Source of the DNA: Arthrobacter sp. efr-133-TYG-118
GTDB lineage: Bacteria > Actinomycetota > Actinomycetes > Actinomycetales > Micrococcaceae
DNA length: 64,000 bases
NCBI RefSeq assembly: GCF_030209755.1
Contig: NZ_JARVRH010000002.1
Coordinates: 124,001-188,000, forward strand
Direction of reading: 5' to 3'
The position numbers were made by a program, and so were the translations under genes. This document shows, one piece after another, positions 21,213 through 30,643 of this stretch. Under the pieces are notes generated by a model. It was not told the DNA's origin. It did not search any database and saw only the letters and a program-made list of their open reading frames with translations. Every line of letters starts with the position of its first letter. The first letter of the stretch is position 1.

Positions 21213-21817
21213 CAGGCGTTCTCCTCCAGTATTTCGGGCACGGCCCTCCAACGAGGGCCAAAGCCGCGGAAAACGATGCTGCGGGGTTCGTCGTCGTCCT
21301 CCGGGTCGAAATCCAACACGGCATCCTGGCCAGCTTCCGGGCGGGTTGCCGCCCTCTCGGCGCCGCCCACCGTCCGGTGCATCTCGATGTCCAGGCGACT
21401 ATCCGAAAGGCGTTCCACGCGCTCACGCCCCCACTCGACCACAGTCACGGAGTTGTCCATGGTGTTTTCGAGGTCGATGTCGTCGATTTCGGCAGCGGAC
21501 GCCAGCCGGTAAGCATCAACGTGGACCAGGTCGGGGCCGCCGGGGCGCGGCCCGTCCGGCAGGTTGGGATGGATGCGCACCAGGACAAACGTGGGCGAGA
21601 TGACGCCGGCACGGACGCCAAGTCCTTCGCCGAGTCCCTGGGTGAAAGTAGTCTTGCCGGCACCGAGTTCGCCTGTCAGGACCAGCAGGTCACCCGGCTC
21701 AAGGACCCCGGCGAGCGCCGAGCCCAAAGCGTGCGTCTGCTCCGCCGTCGCGACCTTGACGGTCCGTTCCCACAACGCCTCCTTCAACGGGGTCTTGTCA
21801 ATCGGGGCCCCGCTCAC
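21212..21817 (-). CDS. tsaE: tRNA threonylcarbamoyladenosine biosynthesis ATPase TsaE
   Basis: A P-loop ATPase of 201 residues with GELGAGKTT (49-57), SPTFVLVRIH and LVHVDAYRL, needed for turnover of the TsaBD complex. The C-terminus is longer than in minimal TsaE. It overlaps alr upstream by four bases. Confidence 0.95.
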   Translation of the reverse strand: MSGAPIDKTPLKEALWERTVKVATAEQTHALGSALAGVLEPGDLLVLTGELGAGKTTFTQGLGEGLGVRAGVISPTFVLVRIHPNLPDGPRPGGPDLVHVDAYRLASAAEIDDIDLENTMDNSVTVVEWGRERVERLSDSRLDIEMHRTVGGAERAATRPEAGQDAVLDFDPEDDDEPRSIVFRGFGPRWRAVPEILEENA

Positions 21818-23025
21818 CGGGCATCCGCCCCCGGGGTCTCGTTGATGTAGATACGCGGGACGCGCGGGCTGACGCGGGTGACAATCTCATAGTTGTTGGT
21901 CCCCGCGGCGGCGGCCCAGTCGTCCGCCGTCGGGCCGCCGTCGGCGCCGTCACCAAACATGACAGCTTCGGCACCCAGCCAGCCGGCTTCGTCCGTCACA
22001 GCGTTCCCAAGGTCGATGACCATCTGGTCCATGGCGATCCGGCCCACAACGGGGTAGTTGACTCCGTTGACCCGCACCGGGCCGCCGGTGGCGACCCGCG
22101 GCACGCCGTCGGCGTATCCGAGCGGGATCAGGCCCAAGGCGCTCTCGCTGGACGTCCGGTAGTTGAGTCCATAGGACACCCCCTGGCCTTCGGGCACCCG
22201 CTTGCAATTGGAAACGAGGGTGCGCACTGTCATGGCGGGGCGGAGACCAAGTTCCGCGGAGTTTTGTCCTTCGAAAGGGGACAGCCCGTAAAGCCCGAGC
22301 CCCACGCGGACGAGGTCGAAATGGGCATCCGGGCGCGAAAGCGTGGCGGGAGTGTTGGCCAGATGCCGGACTTCGGTGTCCACTCCGGCGTCCTCGGCCA
22401 CGGCAATTGCTTCCCGGAAAGCTGCCAACTGCTCATCGGTCTCGGGACGGTGCGGTTCATCGGCGACGGCCAAGTGCGAGAAGATGCCGACCACGCGCAG
22501 GAGGCCCTCGTCCTGGTACTCCATGGCCTGGCCCACCAATTTGTCCCATTGGGCGATGGTGGAGCCGTTGCGCCCCAGGCCGGTGTCCACCTTGAGGTGG
22601 ATGCGGGCCGGTCGTTCCTGTTCGCGTGCCGCGGCGACTACCGCGTCCAGCTCCCAGCCGGATATCCCGACGTCGACGCCGGCGGCGACGGCCGCCTGGA
22701 AGTTGCTTTGGGTGGTGTGCAGCCAGGCGAGCATGGGGGCGTCAATTCCAGCAGCGCGCAGCGCCAAAGCTTCCGAAATATGGGCAACACCGAGCCATCG
22801 GGCGCCGGCTTCAAGTGCCGCCCGCGCTACCTGCACCGCGCCGTGCCCATATGCGTCGGCCTTGACCACGGCCATGACGTTTGCGGGTGAGGCGATAGCC
22901 ACGAATTGGCGTACGTTGTGCCGGATGGCATCCAAGTCGATGACGGCTGATCGTTCGAGGACCGTTGCCGAACCCGATTTCGTCGAGGGTTCGAAACTGG
23001 CAGCTGCTTCGTAAGTCACTCTCAC
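21814..23025 (-). CDS. alr: Alanine racemase
   Basis: A PLP enzyme interconverting L- and D-alanine for peptidoglycan. The cofactor lysine is in VVKADAYGHG (Lys55). The second catalytic residue should lie in the YGLNYRTSSES region near 290. 403 residues, slightly long because of the extra 25 N-terminal residues before the ERSAVIDLDAIRHN start typical of the fold. First gene of the alr-tsaE-tsaB-rimI-tsaD overlapping operon. Confidence 0.95.
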   Translation of the reverse strand: MRVTYEAAASFEPSTKSGSATVLERSAVIDLDAIRHNVRQFVAIASPANVMAVVKADAYGHGAVQVARAALEAGARWLGVAHISEALALRAAGIDAPMLAWLHTTQSNFQAAVAAGVDVGISGWELDAVVAAAREQERPARIHLKVDTGLGRNGSTIAQWDKLVGQAMEYQDEGLLRVVGIFSHLAVADEPHRPETDEQLAAFREAIAVAEDAGVDTEVRHLANTPATLSRPDAHFDLVRVGLGLYGLSPFEGQNSAELGLRPAMTVRTLVSNCKRVPEGQGVSYGLNYRTSSESALGLIPLGYADGVPRVATGGPVRVNGVNYPVVGRIAMDQMVIDLGNAVTDEAGWLGAEAVMFGDGADGGPTADDWAAAAGTNNYEIVTRVSPRVPRIYINETPGADAR

Positions 23026-23091
23026 GATTCTAGTGCCGCGAAGGCGTGCGGGTTGACTGGGGGTGAGGGGGCTGACTGGGGTGAGCCCTGC

Positions 23092-24198
23092 TCAGGCGTC
23101 CGAGTTGTGGGCGATAGTGGCCGTCGCACGACGTTGGGCCCCGGGCGGGACATCCGCCACAATGTCCTCGAGGAAAGCGAACCGTTTGAGCCACTGGCTG
23201 GACTGCCGCTCCCTCCGGGCGTTCGCTCGCTGCCACCAATCGGCGATGTCTCCCCAGCCAGGCGCAGCCAGCGAGCCACCCACTTCCTGGACCGCCAGCG
23301 AGGCGCAAAGATTGGCAAAACGGAGCCGGTCTCCCAAAGGCCATCCGGCCAGGCAGCCCACAACAAACGCCGCGCCGAAGCAGTCGCCCGCTCCCGTGGG
23401 GTCGTACGCCGTCACGGGAAGCGACGGCACCCACTCCTCCTCGCCGGTTTCGGAATCCACGGCCATGGCTCCCTGCGCTCCCAGCGTCACTACAGCTACC
23501 GGAACGCGGTCGGCGAGCGTGTAGAGCGCAGACCAGGGGTTGTCCTTGCCTGTGAAGGCCATCGCCTCCCGTTGGTTCGGCATGAAGGCGTGGAAATTGC
23601 TGAGCTGGTCCAGCCGCTTCGACGACCACTCTCCGGTCGGATCCCATCCGGCGTCGCCGAAGAGTTTGACGCCGGCTTTCCTCGCCGCCAGCATCCAGGG
23701 CTCCGGCTCCTCGCCGAGATCCGCGACTGCTGCGAGCGCCTTGGGCGGATCGCCAATCAGTTCGGAAGCGCTCATGGGCGAGGGATGTCCGTGAGTGACC
23801 ATGGAACGATCCTGATCGACGCACAAGGAGACGGTGACCGGAGAATGCCAGCCCTGGAAACGCCTGGACAGGGAGAGGTCCACGTGCTCCTGGCTTTCCA
23901 GGATCCGCCAGTTGAAGTCCCCATACCCGTCATCGCCGAACGCCGCGGCGAGGCTGGTCCGCAGCCCAAGCCGGGCAGCCGCGATAGCTTGGTTGGCCAC
24001 GCCGCCGGGGCAGGTCCCCATGCCTTGGCTCCACACTTCGGTACCCGGTTCCGGGCTGCGGTCCAGTCCGGTAAAGATAATGTCCTGGAACACGGTGCCT
24101 GTCAGCAGGAGATCGCAGCCTGAATCGGACCCTTCCACCAGCACATCCCCTCGGATAGCAGCAAGGGGGTCGAATCGTGCCCTGGGCGTTGCGTCCAT
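23092..24198 (-). CDS. PfkB family carbohydrate kinase
   Basis: A 368-residue ribokinase-fold kinase. The N-terminal part has CPGGVANQAIAAARLG and the C-terminal part the PfkB signature DPTGAGDCFGAAFV with the catalytic Asp. Substrate unknown; about 30 extra N-terminal residues precede the fold. It lies 66 bases upstream of alr on the same strand. Confidence 0.88.
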   Translation of the reverse strand: MDATPRARFDPLAAIRGDVLVEGSDSGCDLLLTGTVFQDIIFTGLDRSPEPGTEVWSQGMGTCPGGVANQAIAAARLGLRTSLAAAFGDDGYGDFNWRILESQEHVDLSLSRRFQGWHSPVTVSLCVDQDRSMVTHGHPSPMSASELIGDPPKALAAVADLGEEPEPWMLAARKAGVKLFGDAGWDPTGEWSSKRLDQLSNFHAFMPNQREAMAFTGKDNPWSALYTLADRVPVAVVTLGAQGAMAVDSETGEEEWVPSLPVTAYDPTGAGDCFGAAFVVGCLAGWPLGDRLRFANLCASLAVQEVGGSLAAPGWGDIADWWQRANARRERQSSQWLKRFAFLEDIVADVPPGAQRRATATIAHNSDA

Positions 24199-24361
24199 GC
24201 ACGGCAGACTACGCCGCGGCCACGATTGTGCATAGCTTTCTTCCGGCGCCGGGGCCTACTTTCCCCAGGGCCTTCCTTCTGAACTGGTCCCGGGGGCCCT
24301 CTGCCGCGGACCTTCGCCTGCAGCGGACCTTCGCCGCGGACCGCGGGAGTCCCGGGAGCGG

Positions 24362-24892
24362 CTAGAGCTCCTGATACATGACGTGCAGCCCCACGTAGCC
24401 AAGGGTCGGATGCTGGAAGGCCTCGGGGATGGTCGCCAGGATGCGGAAGCCCATGGACTGCCACAGGCCCACCGCGCGGACGTTGCTTTCGACGACGGCG
24501 TTGAACTGCATCGCCTTGAACCCGGCGTCCCGGGCGGCAACCAAGGAATAGGCACAAAGTGCTCGAGCGATTCCCTGCCCGCCGTGATCGGCATGGACCA
24601 TGTAGCCGGCGTTCGCCACATGGCTTCCGCCGCCGCCCTGGTTGGCGTGCAGTTCTCCGGTACCCAGCACTTCGCCGTCGCGCACCGCCACAAAGGTCAG
24701 GCCGGGCGCTTCCTTGAACCATTTGCTCCGGGCAGCTTCTTCGGAAGTGTCGCGGTCCCAGGTAAAGGTCTCCCCTGCCCGGATCACCGGTTCCAGGACG
24801 GCCCAGATCCCGGGCCAGTCGCTTGCCCGGGCGGGCCGGATCTCGTAGCTAACGGCCGCCGACGTTCCTGCTTCGCTGTTTGAGTGGCTCAC
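24362..24892 (-). CDS. GNAT family N-acetyltransferase
   Basis: A 176-residue single-domain acetyltransferase beginning YEIRPARASDW, with an acetyl-CoA loop at HADHGGQGIARALC and a C-terminal WQSMGFRILATIPEAF. Substrate unknown; the WDRDTSEEA region resembles phosphinothricin-type members. Divergent from mshA. Confidence 0.85.
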   Translation of the reverse strand: MSHSNSEAGTSAAVSYEIRPARASDWPGIWAVLEPVIRAGETFTWDRDTSEEAARSKWFKEAPGLTFVAVRDGEVLGTGELHANQGGGGSHVANAGYMVHADHGGQGIARALCAYSLVAARDAGFKAMQFNAVVESNVRAVGLWQSMGFRILATIPEAFQHPTLGYVGLHVMYQEL

Positions 24893-25040
24893 GTCCGTTA
24901 CGGTATCAGCACGCCCTGCACTGATGGCCCTGTTGAGCCCGCTGCAATGCCAGGGAGGTCAGGAGTAGTGTTTTCGCTGGGACGCAGAGGACTTTCACCT
25001 TGCGGGACTTGTTGAATCGGCTTGGATACAGGAGGTAGCG

Positions 25041-26285
25041 GTGTCGTTGATCCGTCGCGTGGCCTTCCTGTCACTCCACACTTCCCCCATGGAACAGCCG
25101 GGTTCGGGGGATGCCGGCGGCATGAATGTCTACGTCCGGGCACTGGCCATGGCGTTGGCGGATCTTGGCGTGGAGGTAGAGATCTTCACGCGTTCGACGT
25201 CGGCCGGGCAGCCCGCCGTCGAACATCCCGGTCCCGGCGTCTGCGTCCATAACGTCCTGGCAGGCCCGCCCCGGAAACTGCCCAAGGAGGAACTTCCCGA
25301 GCTCCTCCACACCATGGTTGCCGAAATCGAGAGGATCCGGCAACGGCAACCGCACGGCCGTTACGACGCCATCCATTCGCACTACTGGGTGTCCGGTGTG
25401 GCCGGACTTGAACTCTCCGCCTTGTGGAATGTGCCGCTGATCCACACGATGCACACGATGGCGAAGGTCAAAAACCTGGTGCTCGAATCCGGCGAGCGGC
25501 CCGAACCGCGACTGCGTGAAGACGGCGAACAGAGGATCGTGGATAGAGCCACTCGCCTCGTGGCCAACACTCCCGCCGAAGCCCAAGAGCTCGTATCGCA
25601 CTACAACGCCGATTTCGACCACATCGACATCGCTCCCCCCGGAGTTGACCTCACCGTGTTCACTCCGGCGTTCCGGGCCCGGTCCCGCGCCGAGCTTGGC
25701 GTGAGGCCCGGCAGTTTCCATCTGCTCTTCGCCGGACGCATCCAGCGGCTCAAGGGCCCGCAGGTTTTCATCGAAGCTGTTGGCATCCTCCGCAAGAGGC
25801 GGCCCGACATCGATCTCGAGCTGACCATCCTTGGCGCCTTGAGCGGCGCCAAGGACTTCAACCTGCAGTCTTTCATCACGGCCGCTGGGCTCGACGACGT
25901 CGTAACGCACCGTGCGCCGGTCAAGGCGCCGAAGCTGGCGGGCTGGTTCCGTTCAGCCGACGTCGTGGTGATGCCGTCCTTCAGCGAATCGTTCGGGCTT
26001 GTTGCCCTTGAGGCGCAGGCCTGCGGCACTCCGGTGGTGGCCACCAACGTGGGCGGCCTGTCCCGCGCCGTTGCCGACGGACGGACTGGTATTTTGGTTG
26101 ACGGCCACGATCCCTCCCGCTGGGCCGACGTCATCGAAGCCCTGTACGACGATCCCCGGACCCGCGAAGACATGGGCCGTGCCGCAGCCGTGCACGCGGA
26201 GGCCTTCGGCTGGCAGAGGACAGCAGCGTTCGCGCTCGAGAGCTACCACGCAGCCATCGGTGCTGTCCTCGTCCGCCCAAGCTAA
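25041..26285 (+). CDS. mshA: D-inositol-3-phosphate glycosyltransferase (mycothiol synthesis)
   Basis: Adds GlcNAc from UDP-GlcNAc to 1L-myo-inositol 1-phosphate, the first step to mycothiol. The 414-residue GT4 enzyme begins VAFLSLHTSPMEQPG and has GDAGGMNVYVR, IHSHYW, HTMHTMAKVKN and the GT4 donor motif SFSESFGLVALEAQACG. The GTG start has GGAGG upstream. Ino1, which makes its acceptor, is 3 kb downstream. The stop is followed at once by phased 32-bp repeats. Confidence 0.96.
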   Translation: MSLIRRVAFLSLHTSPMEQPGSGDAGGMNVYVRALAMALADLGVEVEIFTRSTSAGQPAVEHPGPGVCVHNVLAGPPRKLPKEELPELLHTMVAEIERIRQRQPHGRYDAIHSHYWVSGVAGLELSALWNVPLIHTMHTMAKVKNLVLESGERPEPRLREDGEQRIVDRATRLVANTPAEAQELVSHYNADFDHIDIAPPGVDLTVFTPAFRARSRAELGVRPGSFHLLFAGRIQRLKGPQVFIEAVGILRKRRPDIDLELTILGALSGAKDFNLQSFITAAGLDDVVTHRAPVKAPKLAGWFRSADVVVMPSFSESFGLVALEAQACGTPVVATNVGGLSRAVADGRTGILVDGHDPSRWADVIEALYDDPRTREDMGRAAAVHAEAFGWQRTAAFALESYHAAIGAVLVRPS

Positions 26286-26288
26286 ACC

Positions 26289-26367
26289 CTCGCTCACCTA
26301 TCAGTCCCCTCCCGACGACGCTCGCTCACCTACGAGTCCCCTCCCGACGACGCCCGCTCACCAACGG
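26289..26367. repeat. 32-bp tandem repeat array A (2.5 copies)
   Basis: Two 32-bp units (26289-26320 and 26321-26352), 30 of 32 identical, plus a partial third unit to 26367. Each begins with the core CTCGCTCACCTA. The array starts three bases after the mshA stop. Confidence 0.9.
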
Positions 26368-26421
26368 AGGCGTGACTGGTAGATTGTCGCGGACAGTGTT
26401 CCCGCGGAGTTGAGGACGAGG

Positions 26422-28116
26422 ATGTCTGAAAACGAGATCTTGAGCGACCTTGAAATTGCCCAGAATGCAGCGATACGTCCCATCGAGGAAATCGCGGAGC
26501 GTGCCGGGATCAACGTCGATGCATTGGAACTGTACGGCCGGTTCAAGGCGAAAATCGATCCCGCCAAGCTCCGTCTCCCGGGCGTCAAACGCGCGGGCAA
26601 GATAGTCCTCGTCTCGGCTATGTCCCCGACGCCGGCGGGTGAGGGAAAATCGACAACCACGGTAGGGCTCGCCGATTCCTTGGCGCGGGCGGGCCACCGC
26701 GTGATGATCGCGTTGCGCGAACCGTCCCTCGGACCGATCCTGGGCATGAAAGGAGGAGCGACCGGTGGCGGCTTCTCCCAGGTTCTCCCCATGGACGAGA
26801 TCAACCTGCACTTCACCGGCGACTTCCACGCAATCACCTCAGCCAATAACGCCCTCATGGCCCTCGTGGACAACCACATCTTCCAAGGCAACGAGCTCAA
26901 CATTGATCCGCGCCGCATGACGTTCAAACGGGTCCTCGATATGAACGACCGCTCGCTGCGCGAGGTCATCATCGGCCTGGGCGGCCCTGCCCAAGGAGTG
27001 CCACGGCAGGACGGTTTCGACATAACCGTGGCTTCCGAAATCATGGCCGTCTTCTGCCTCGCGACGGACTTGGATGATCTCCGCGAGCGCCTCGGCCGCA
27101 TCACTTTCGGCTACACCTATGACCGGCGGCCGGTTACCGTGGCCGATCTCGGTGTCCAAGGTGCGCTGACCATGTTGCTGAAGGATGCCATCAAACCGAA
27201 TCTCGTGCAGACCATCGCGGGAACCCCGGCCCTGGTGCATGGCGGCCCGTTCGCCAATATCGCGCACGGCTGTAACTCGCTCATCGCCACGCGAACCGCC
27301 CAACAGCTCGCGGACATTGTGGTCACGGAAGCGGGATTCGGCGCCGATCTCGGGGCCGAAAAGTACATGGACATCAAGTCACGCATCGCGGACGTGGCGC
27401 CGTCCGCCGTCGTCGTGGTCGCGACTATCAGGGCGCTGAAGATGCAGGGCGGCGTCCCCAAGGAGCTTCTCAAGGAGCCAAACGTTGAGGCACTCGCTGC
27501 CGGCGTCGAGAACTTGAAACGGCATGTGCACAACGTCGAGAAGTTTGGCGTCACACCGGTTGTTGCAGTCAATAGATTCGCGTCGGACACAACAGAAGAG
27601 CTCGAATGGCTGCTGGCTTGGTGCGCCCAGGAGGGAGTGCAGGCGGCGGTCGCGGATGTCTGGGGCCGCGGTGGAGGGGGCGACGGCGGTGATGAGCTCG
27701 CGGCGAAGGTCGCCGCGGCGGTGGCGGCAGCAGCGCCGTCGGACTTCCGACATTTGTATCCTCTGAGCCTGTCTGTGGAGGACAAGATCCGCACGATCGC
27801 GCAGGAAATCTACGGCGCCGACGGCGTGGAATTTTCCGTCCCCGCGCTCAGGCGCCTCGCGGACATCCGGAGAAACGGCTGGAGCGGAATGCCGGTTTGC
27901 ATGGCCAAGACGCAGTATTCATTCACCGACGACGCCTCCCAGCTGGGTGCCCCCAAGGGATTCACGGTGCACGTGCGCGAGCTGATTCCCAAGACCGGTG
28001 CGGGCTTCATCGTCGCATTGACAGGTGCAGTCATGACCATGCCCGGATTGCCCAAGGAGCCCGCCGCGATGCGAATGGACGTCGATGAGCACGGAAATCC
28101 GGTGGGCCTCTTCTGA
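26422..28116 (+). CDS. fhs: Formate-tetrahydrofolate ligase
   Basis: Makes 10-formyl-THF from formate, THF and ATP for one-carbon metabolism. The 564-residue protein has the P-loop TPAGEGKST (70-78), [12 protein letters not shown] and the C-terminal [16 protein letters not shown] at 26422 with GAGG six bases upstream is chosen; a TTG at 26410 would add four residues. A Gly-rich insertion ([10 protein letters not shown]) sits near residue 416. Flanked on both sides by repeat arrays. Confidence 0.95.
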   Translation: MSENEILSDLEIAQNAAIRPIEEIAERAGINVDALELYGRFKAKIDPAKLRLPGVKRAGKIVLVSAMSPTPAGEGKSTTTVGLADSLARAGHRVMIALREPSLGPILGMKGGATGGGFSQVLPMDEINLHFTGDFHAITSANNALMALVDNHIFQGNELNIDPRRMTFKRVLDMNDRSLREVIIGLGGPAQGVPRQDGFDITVASEIMAVFCLATDLDDLRERLGRITFGYTYDRRPVTVADLGVQGALTMLLKDAIKPNLVQTIAGTPALVHGGPFANIAHGCNSLIATRTAQQLADIVVTEAGFGADLGAEKYMDIKSRIADVAPSAVVVVATIRALKMQGGVPKELLKEPNVEALAAGVENLKRHVHNVEKFGVTPVVAVNRFASDTTEELEWLLAWCAQEGVQAAVADVWGRGGGGDGGDELAAKVAAAVAAAAPSDFRHLYPLSLSVEDKIRTIAQEIYGADGVEFSVPALRRLADIRRNGWSGMPVCMAKTQYSFTDDASQLGAPKGFTVHVRELIPKTGAGFIVALTGAVMTMPGLPKEPAAMRMDVDEHGNPVGLF

Positions 28117-28230
28117 CGCTCGCTCACCTATGTGCCATATTTACGAAACCCTCGCTCACGTATGTGGCACTTTCGCAGACCGCTCGCTCACGTATACGGC
28201 ACTTTCAGGAAACGCTCGCTCACCTACGGC
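28117..28230. repeat. 32-bp tandem repeat array B (about four degenerate copies)
   Basis: Units start at 28117, 28149, 28181 and 28213, exactly 32 bases apart. Each opens with a core close to CGCTCGCTCACSTA, and the first three continue with TATGYGGCAC-like sequence. The array begins directly after the fhs stop and shares core and period with array A. Confidence 0.85.
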
Positions 28231-28268
28231 CCCCGAGGACGACAAGATCTACAGCCGAATCCCGAGCC

Positions 28269-28277
28269 TGTGGATAA
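28269..28277 (+). other. Single consensus DnaA-box nonamer
   Basis: TGTGGATAA is the complement of the canonical DnaA box TTATCCACA. It lies 40 bases before the DUF559 gene and is not in a cluster, so it is not an origin. It could also be part of a promoter. Confidence 0.35.
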
Positions 28278-28316
28278 CTTCTGCAGGCACCCGCCCATTT
28301 GCGCAACAATGCGGGT

Positions 28317-29276
28317 ATGCGAAACGAGTTTGCCCTTCCCACTGAACTGCTTTCAGGACCGTTCACGCTTGCCGAGGCCCAAGCCCATGGTGTGCCGCGC
28401 AGCCGGCTGCTTCGTGCCGACGTCGAACGCGTCAGCCGTAGCCTCTACCGTCCGATCGGCTGGGACTTCGATCTTGAGTCCGCCGCCCGTGCGCTGTCGG
28501 CAGCTACTCCCGGGGCCTGGATCTCCCATGTGACGGCAGCGCGCCTTCGCTGCTCCTGCCTTCCGCCGTGGCTTGCCGATTCGACGGAGCTGCACCTCAG
28601 CAAGCCGCGATCGTTGCCTGGAACCCGCCGCAAAGGCGTGATCGCGCATAGGGTGATCACGGCCGTGAACGAGGTCGAATCCGTTGATGGAATATGGATC
28701 AGCACGCGCTCCCGTACTTGGCTGGACATGGCCCGGCTGCTTCCTTTGAACGACCTCGTCTGTATGGGCGACGAGCTGATTCGCGTACCCCGCCAGGCGC
28801 TGGAAGGACGAGACACACCGTTCGCGACCCTTGAAGAACTGCGTGCCCTGGTGGAGCGGCATCCAAATTTACAAGGCGTCGTGCGTGCCCGGCAGGCGCT
28901 CGAATTGATGCGCGTGGGCGCGGATTCCGCGCCTGAGTCCTTGCTTCGCTTGGCTATGCTGGACGCTGGAATCCCCGAACCCGAACTTCAACTCAAGTTG
29001 CGAAGTGACGATCCGTTCTCGCCGTCGGCGGATTTGGGGTTCCGCCAAAGGCGGGTCGCCATTCAGTACGACGGCGGCCATCACCTCGCGGAGGCCCAGA
29101 CACTCAGTGATCGACGCCGGAACAAAGCCTTCGAAGCAGCCGGATGGACGGTCCTCGTCTTCCGCAAGGACGATTTGGCAGATGGTTTCGAGCTGGCAAC
29201 CAAAAAGATCAAGAAGGCACTGCGATCAGCATGGGTCGATCCCGCCGTCGCATCCGGCTTTGCAAGCGCCGTGTAG
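28317..29276 (+). CDS. AbiEi-like N-terminal domain plus DUF559 (Vsr-like nuclease fold) protein
   Basis: A 319-residue protein. The first 50 residues resemble the winged-helix part of AbiEi-type antitoxins (FTLAEAQAHGVPRSRLLRAD...LYRP). The C-terminal 110 residues resemble DUF559, a PD-(D/E)XK relative: Glu207 in APESLLR, Asp239 in SADLGF, IQYDGGHH (249-256) and the closing GWTVLVFRKDDL. The position usually Glu before YDG is Gln250. No AbiEii toxin gene is adjacent. ATG at 28317 is preferred over an upstream TTG at 28299. Role unknown; defence or DNA processing are guesses from the fold. Confidence 0.7.
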   Translation: MRNEFALPTELLSGPFTLAEAQAHGVPRSRLLRADVERVSRSLYRPIGWDFDLESAARALSAATPGAWISHVTAARLRCSCLPPWLADSTELHLSKPRSLPGTRRKGVIAHRVITAVNEVESVDGIWISTRSRTWLDMARLLPLNDLVCMGDELIRVPRQALEGRDTPFATLEELRALVERHPNLQGVVRARQALELMRVGADSAPESLLRLAMLDAGIPEPELQLKLRSDDPFSPSADLGFRQRRVAIQYDGGHHLAEAQTLSDRRRNKAFEAAGWTVLVFRKDDLADGFELATKKIKKALRSAWVDPAVASGFASAV

Positions 29277-29296
29277 AGCGCGAGCGTTAAACGACA

Positions 29297-29328
29297 GACG
29301 CCCGCTCACTTGTAAGTGAGCGGGCGTC
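29297..29328. terminator. Convergent hairpin built from the repeat core
   Basis: A perfect 15-bp stem (29297-29311 with 29314-29328) with a two-base loop, between convergent genes. Its arm contains the CGCTCAC core of arrays A and B. Another inverted, diverged copy lies at about 29346-29360. A bidirectional terminator is likely. Confidence 0.65.
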
Positions 29329-29392
29329 CGCCCAAACCCCCACACAAGCGAGCGAGCGTCCGGGTGGACAGGCAGCTTGGGAGGGATCGGGG

Positions 29393-30478
29393 TTAGCGCT
29401 CGACGTCGCCTCGGATGAAGGCCTCGACCTTTTCGCGGGCGAGGTCGTCGTTGAACTGCTCCGGCGGGGACTTCATGAAGTAGCTGGAAGCGGAGAGCAG
29501 CGGGCCGCCGATGCCACGGTCCAGGCCGATCTTGGCGGCGCGGATGGCGTCGATGATCACGCCGGCGGAGTTCGGGGAGTCCCAGACCTCGAGCTTGTAC
29601 TCAAGCGACACCGGGGCATCGCCGAAGTTGCGGCCCTCGAGGCGCACGAACGCCCACTTGCGGTCATCCAGCCAGGCGACGTAGTCCGAGGGGCCGATGT
29701 GGACGTCGTCGGCGTGGAGCTTGGCTTCGACGTTGGAGGTCACGGCCTGGGTCTTGGAGATCTTCTTGGATTCCAGGCGGTCGCGCTCCAGCATGTTCTT
29801 GAAGTCCATGTTGCCGCCGACGTTGAGCTGGTACGTGCGGTCAAGCGTGACGCCGCGGTCTTCGAAGAGCTTGGCCATGACGCGGTGCGTGATGGTGGCA
29901 CCGATCTGGCTCTTGATGTCATCGCCGACGATCGGCACGCCGGCCGCGGTGAACTTGTCGGCCCATTCCTTGGTGCCCGCAATGAAGACCGGCAGGGCGT
30001 TGACGAAGGCAACACCGGCGTCGATGGCGCACTGCGCGTAGAAGTGCGCGGCGTCCTCGGAACCGACCGGCAGGTAGCAGACCATGACGTCGGCCTTGGC
30101 TTCGCGCAGTGCGGCGACGATGTCCACTGCCTCCTCCGCAGCCTCGACGATAGTCTCGCGGTAGTACTTGCCCAGGCCGTCCAGGGTGTGGCCGCGCTGC
30201 ACGGTCACACCGGTGGATGGGACATCGGCGATCTTGATGGTGTTGTTCTCGCTGGCGCCGATGGCGTCAGCGAGGTCGAGTCCGACCTTCTTGCTGTCGA
30301 CGTCGAAGGCAGCGACGAACTGGACGTCGTTGACGTGGTACTTGCCGAACTCAACATGCATCAGACCCGGAATCGTGGCCTGGGGGTCGGCATCGCGATA
30401 GTAGTGGACACCTTGGACCAGCGAAGCGGCGCAGTTACCTACGCCGACAATGGCGACACGAATCGGATGTGAAGACAC
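29393..30478 (-). CDS. ino1: Inositol-3-phosphate synthase
   Basis: Converts glucose-6-phosphate to 1L-myo-inositol 1-phosphate with NAD. The 361-residue actinobacterial-type enzyme has the NAD loop [16 protein letters not shown] at the N-terminus, [17 protein letters not shown], and the conserved [11 protein letters not shown] and [14 protein letters not shown] segments. It supplies inositol phosphate for mycothiol and phosphatidylinositol; mshA is nearby. Confidence 0.96.
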   Translation of the reverse strand: MSSHPIRVAIVGVGNCAASLVQGVHYYRDADPQATIPGLMHVEFGKYHVNDVQFVAAFDVDSKKVGLDLADAIGASENNTIKIADVPSTGVTVQRGHTLDGLGKYYRETIVEAAEEAVDIVAALREAKADVMVCYLPVGSEDAAHFYAQCAIDAGVAFVNALPVFIAGTKEWADKFTAAGVPIVGDDIKSQIGATITHRVMAKLFEDRGVTLDRTYQLNVGGNMDFKNMLERDRLESKKISKTQAVTSNVEAKLHADDVHIGPSDYVAWLDDRKWAFVRLEGRNFGDAPVSLEYKLEVWDSPNSAGVIIDAIRAAKIGLDRGIGGPLLSASSYFMKSPPEQFNDDLAREKVEAFIRGDVER

Positions 30479-30593
30479 GGAACTCCTTTGAGAACTAACC
30501 TCAGGTGCCGAGCGCGTCCGTACCTGTATGTACGACGGCGTCTTAAAGGCACAGCGCCATTCGGCGCTCCTTGCATTGTAGCCAACCCGAACG

Positions 30594-30619
30594 GGGCCGG
30601 CTTTGTTCCCAGCCGGCCC
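30594..30619 (-). terminator. Putative terminator of the aldo/keto reductase gene
   Basis: A 9-bp perfect stem (30594-30602 with 30611-30619), 25 bases after the reductase stop and upstream of ino1. The T-tract is weak. Confidence 0.5.
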
Positions 30620-30643
30620 TACAAGTGTATTAAGTTTCCGAAT

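Noticed and set aside
24306..24342. Short direct repeat (GCGGACCTTCGCC, two copies plus a partial) after the GNAT gene
   Set aside because: Only two 13-base copies in a GC-rich gap; chance or simple duplication explains it.
26289..28230. Possible CRISPR array at the 32-bp repeats
   Set aside because: The units are contiguous, with no unique spacers, and no cas genes are near.
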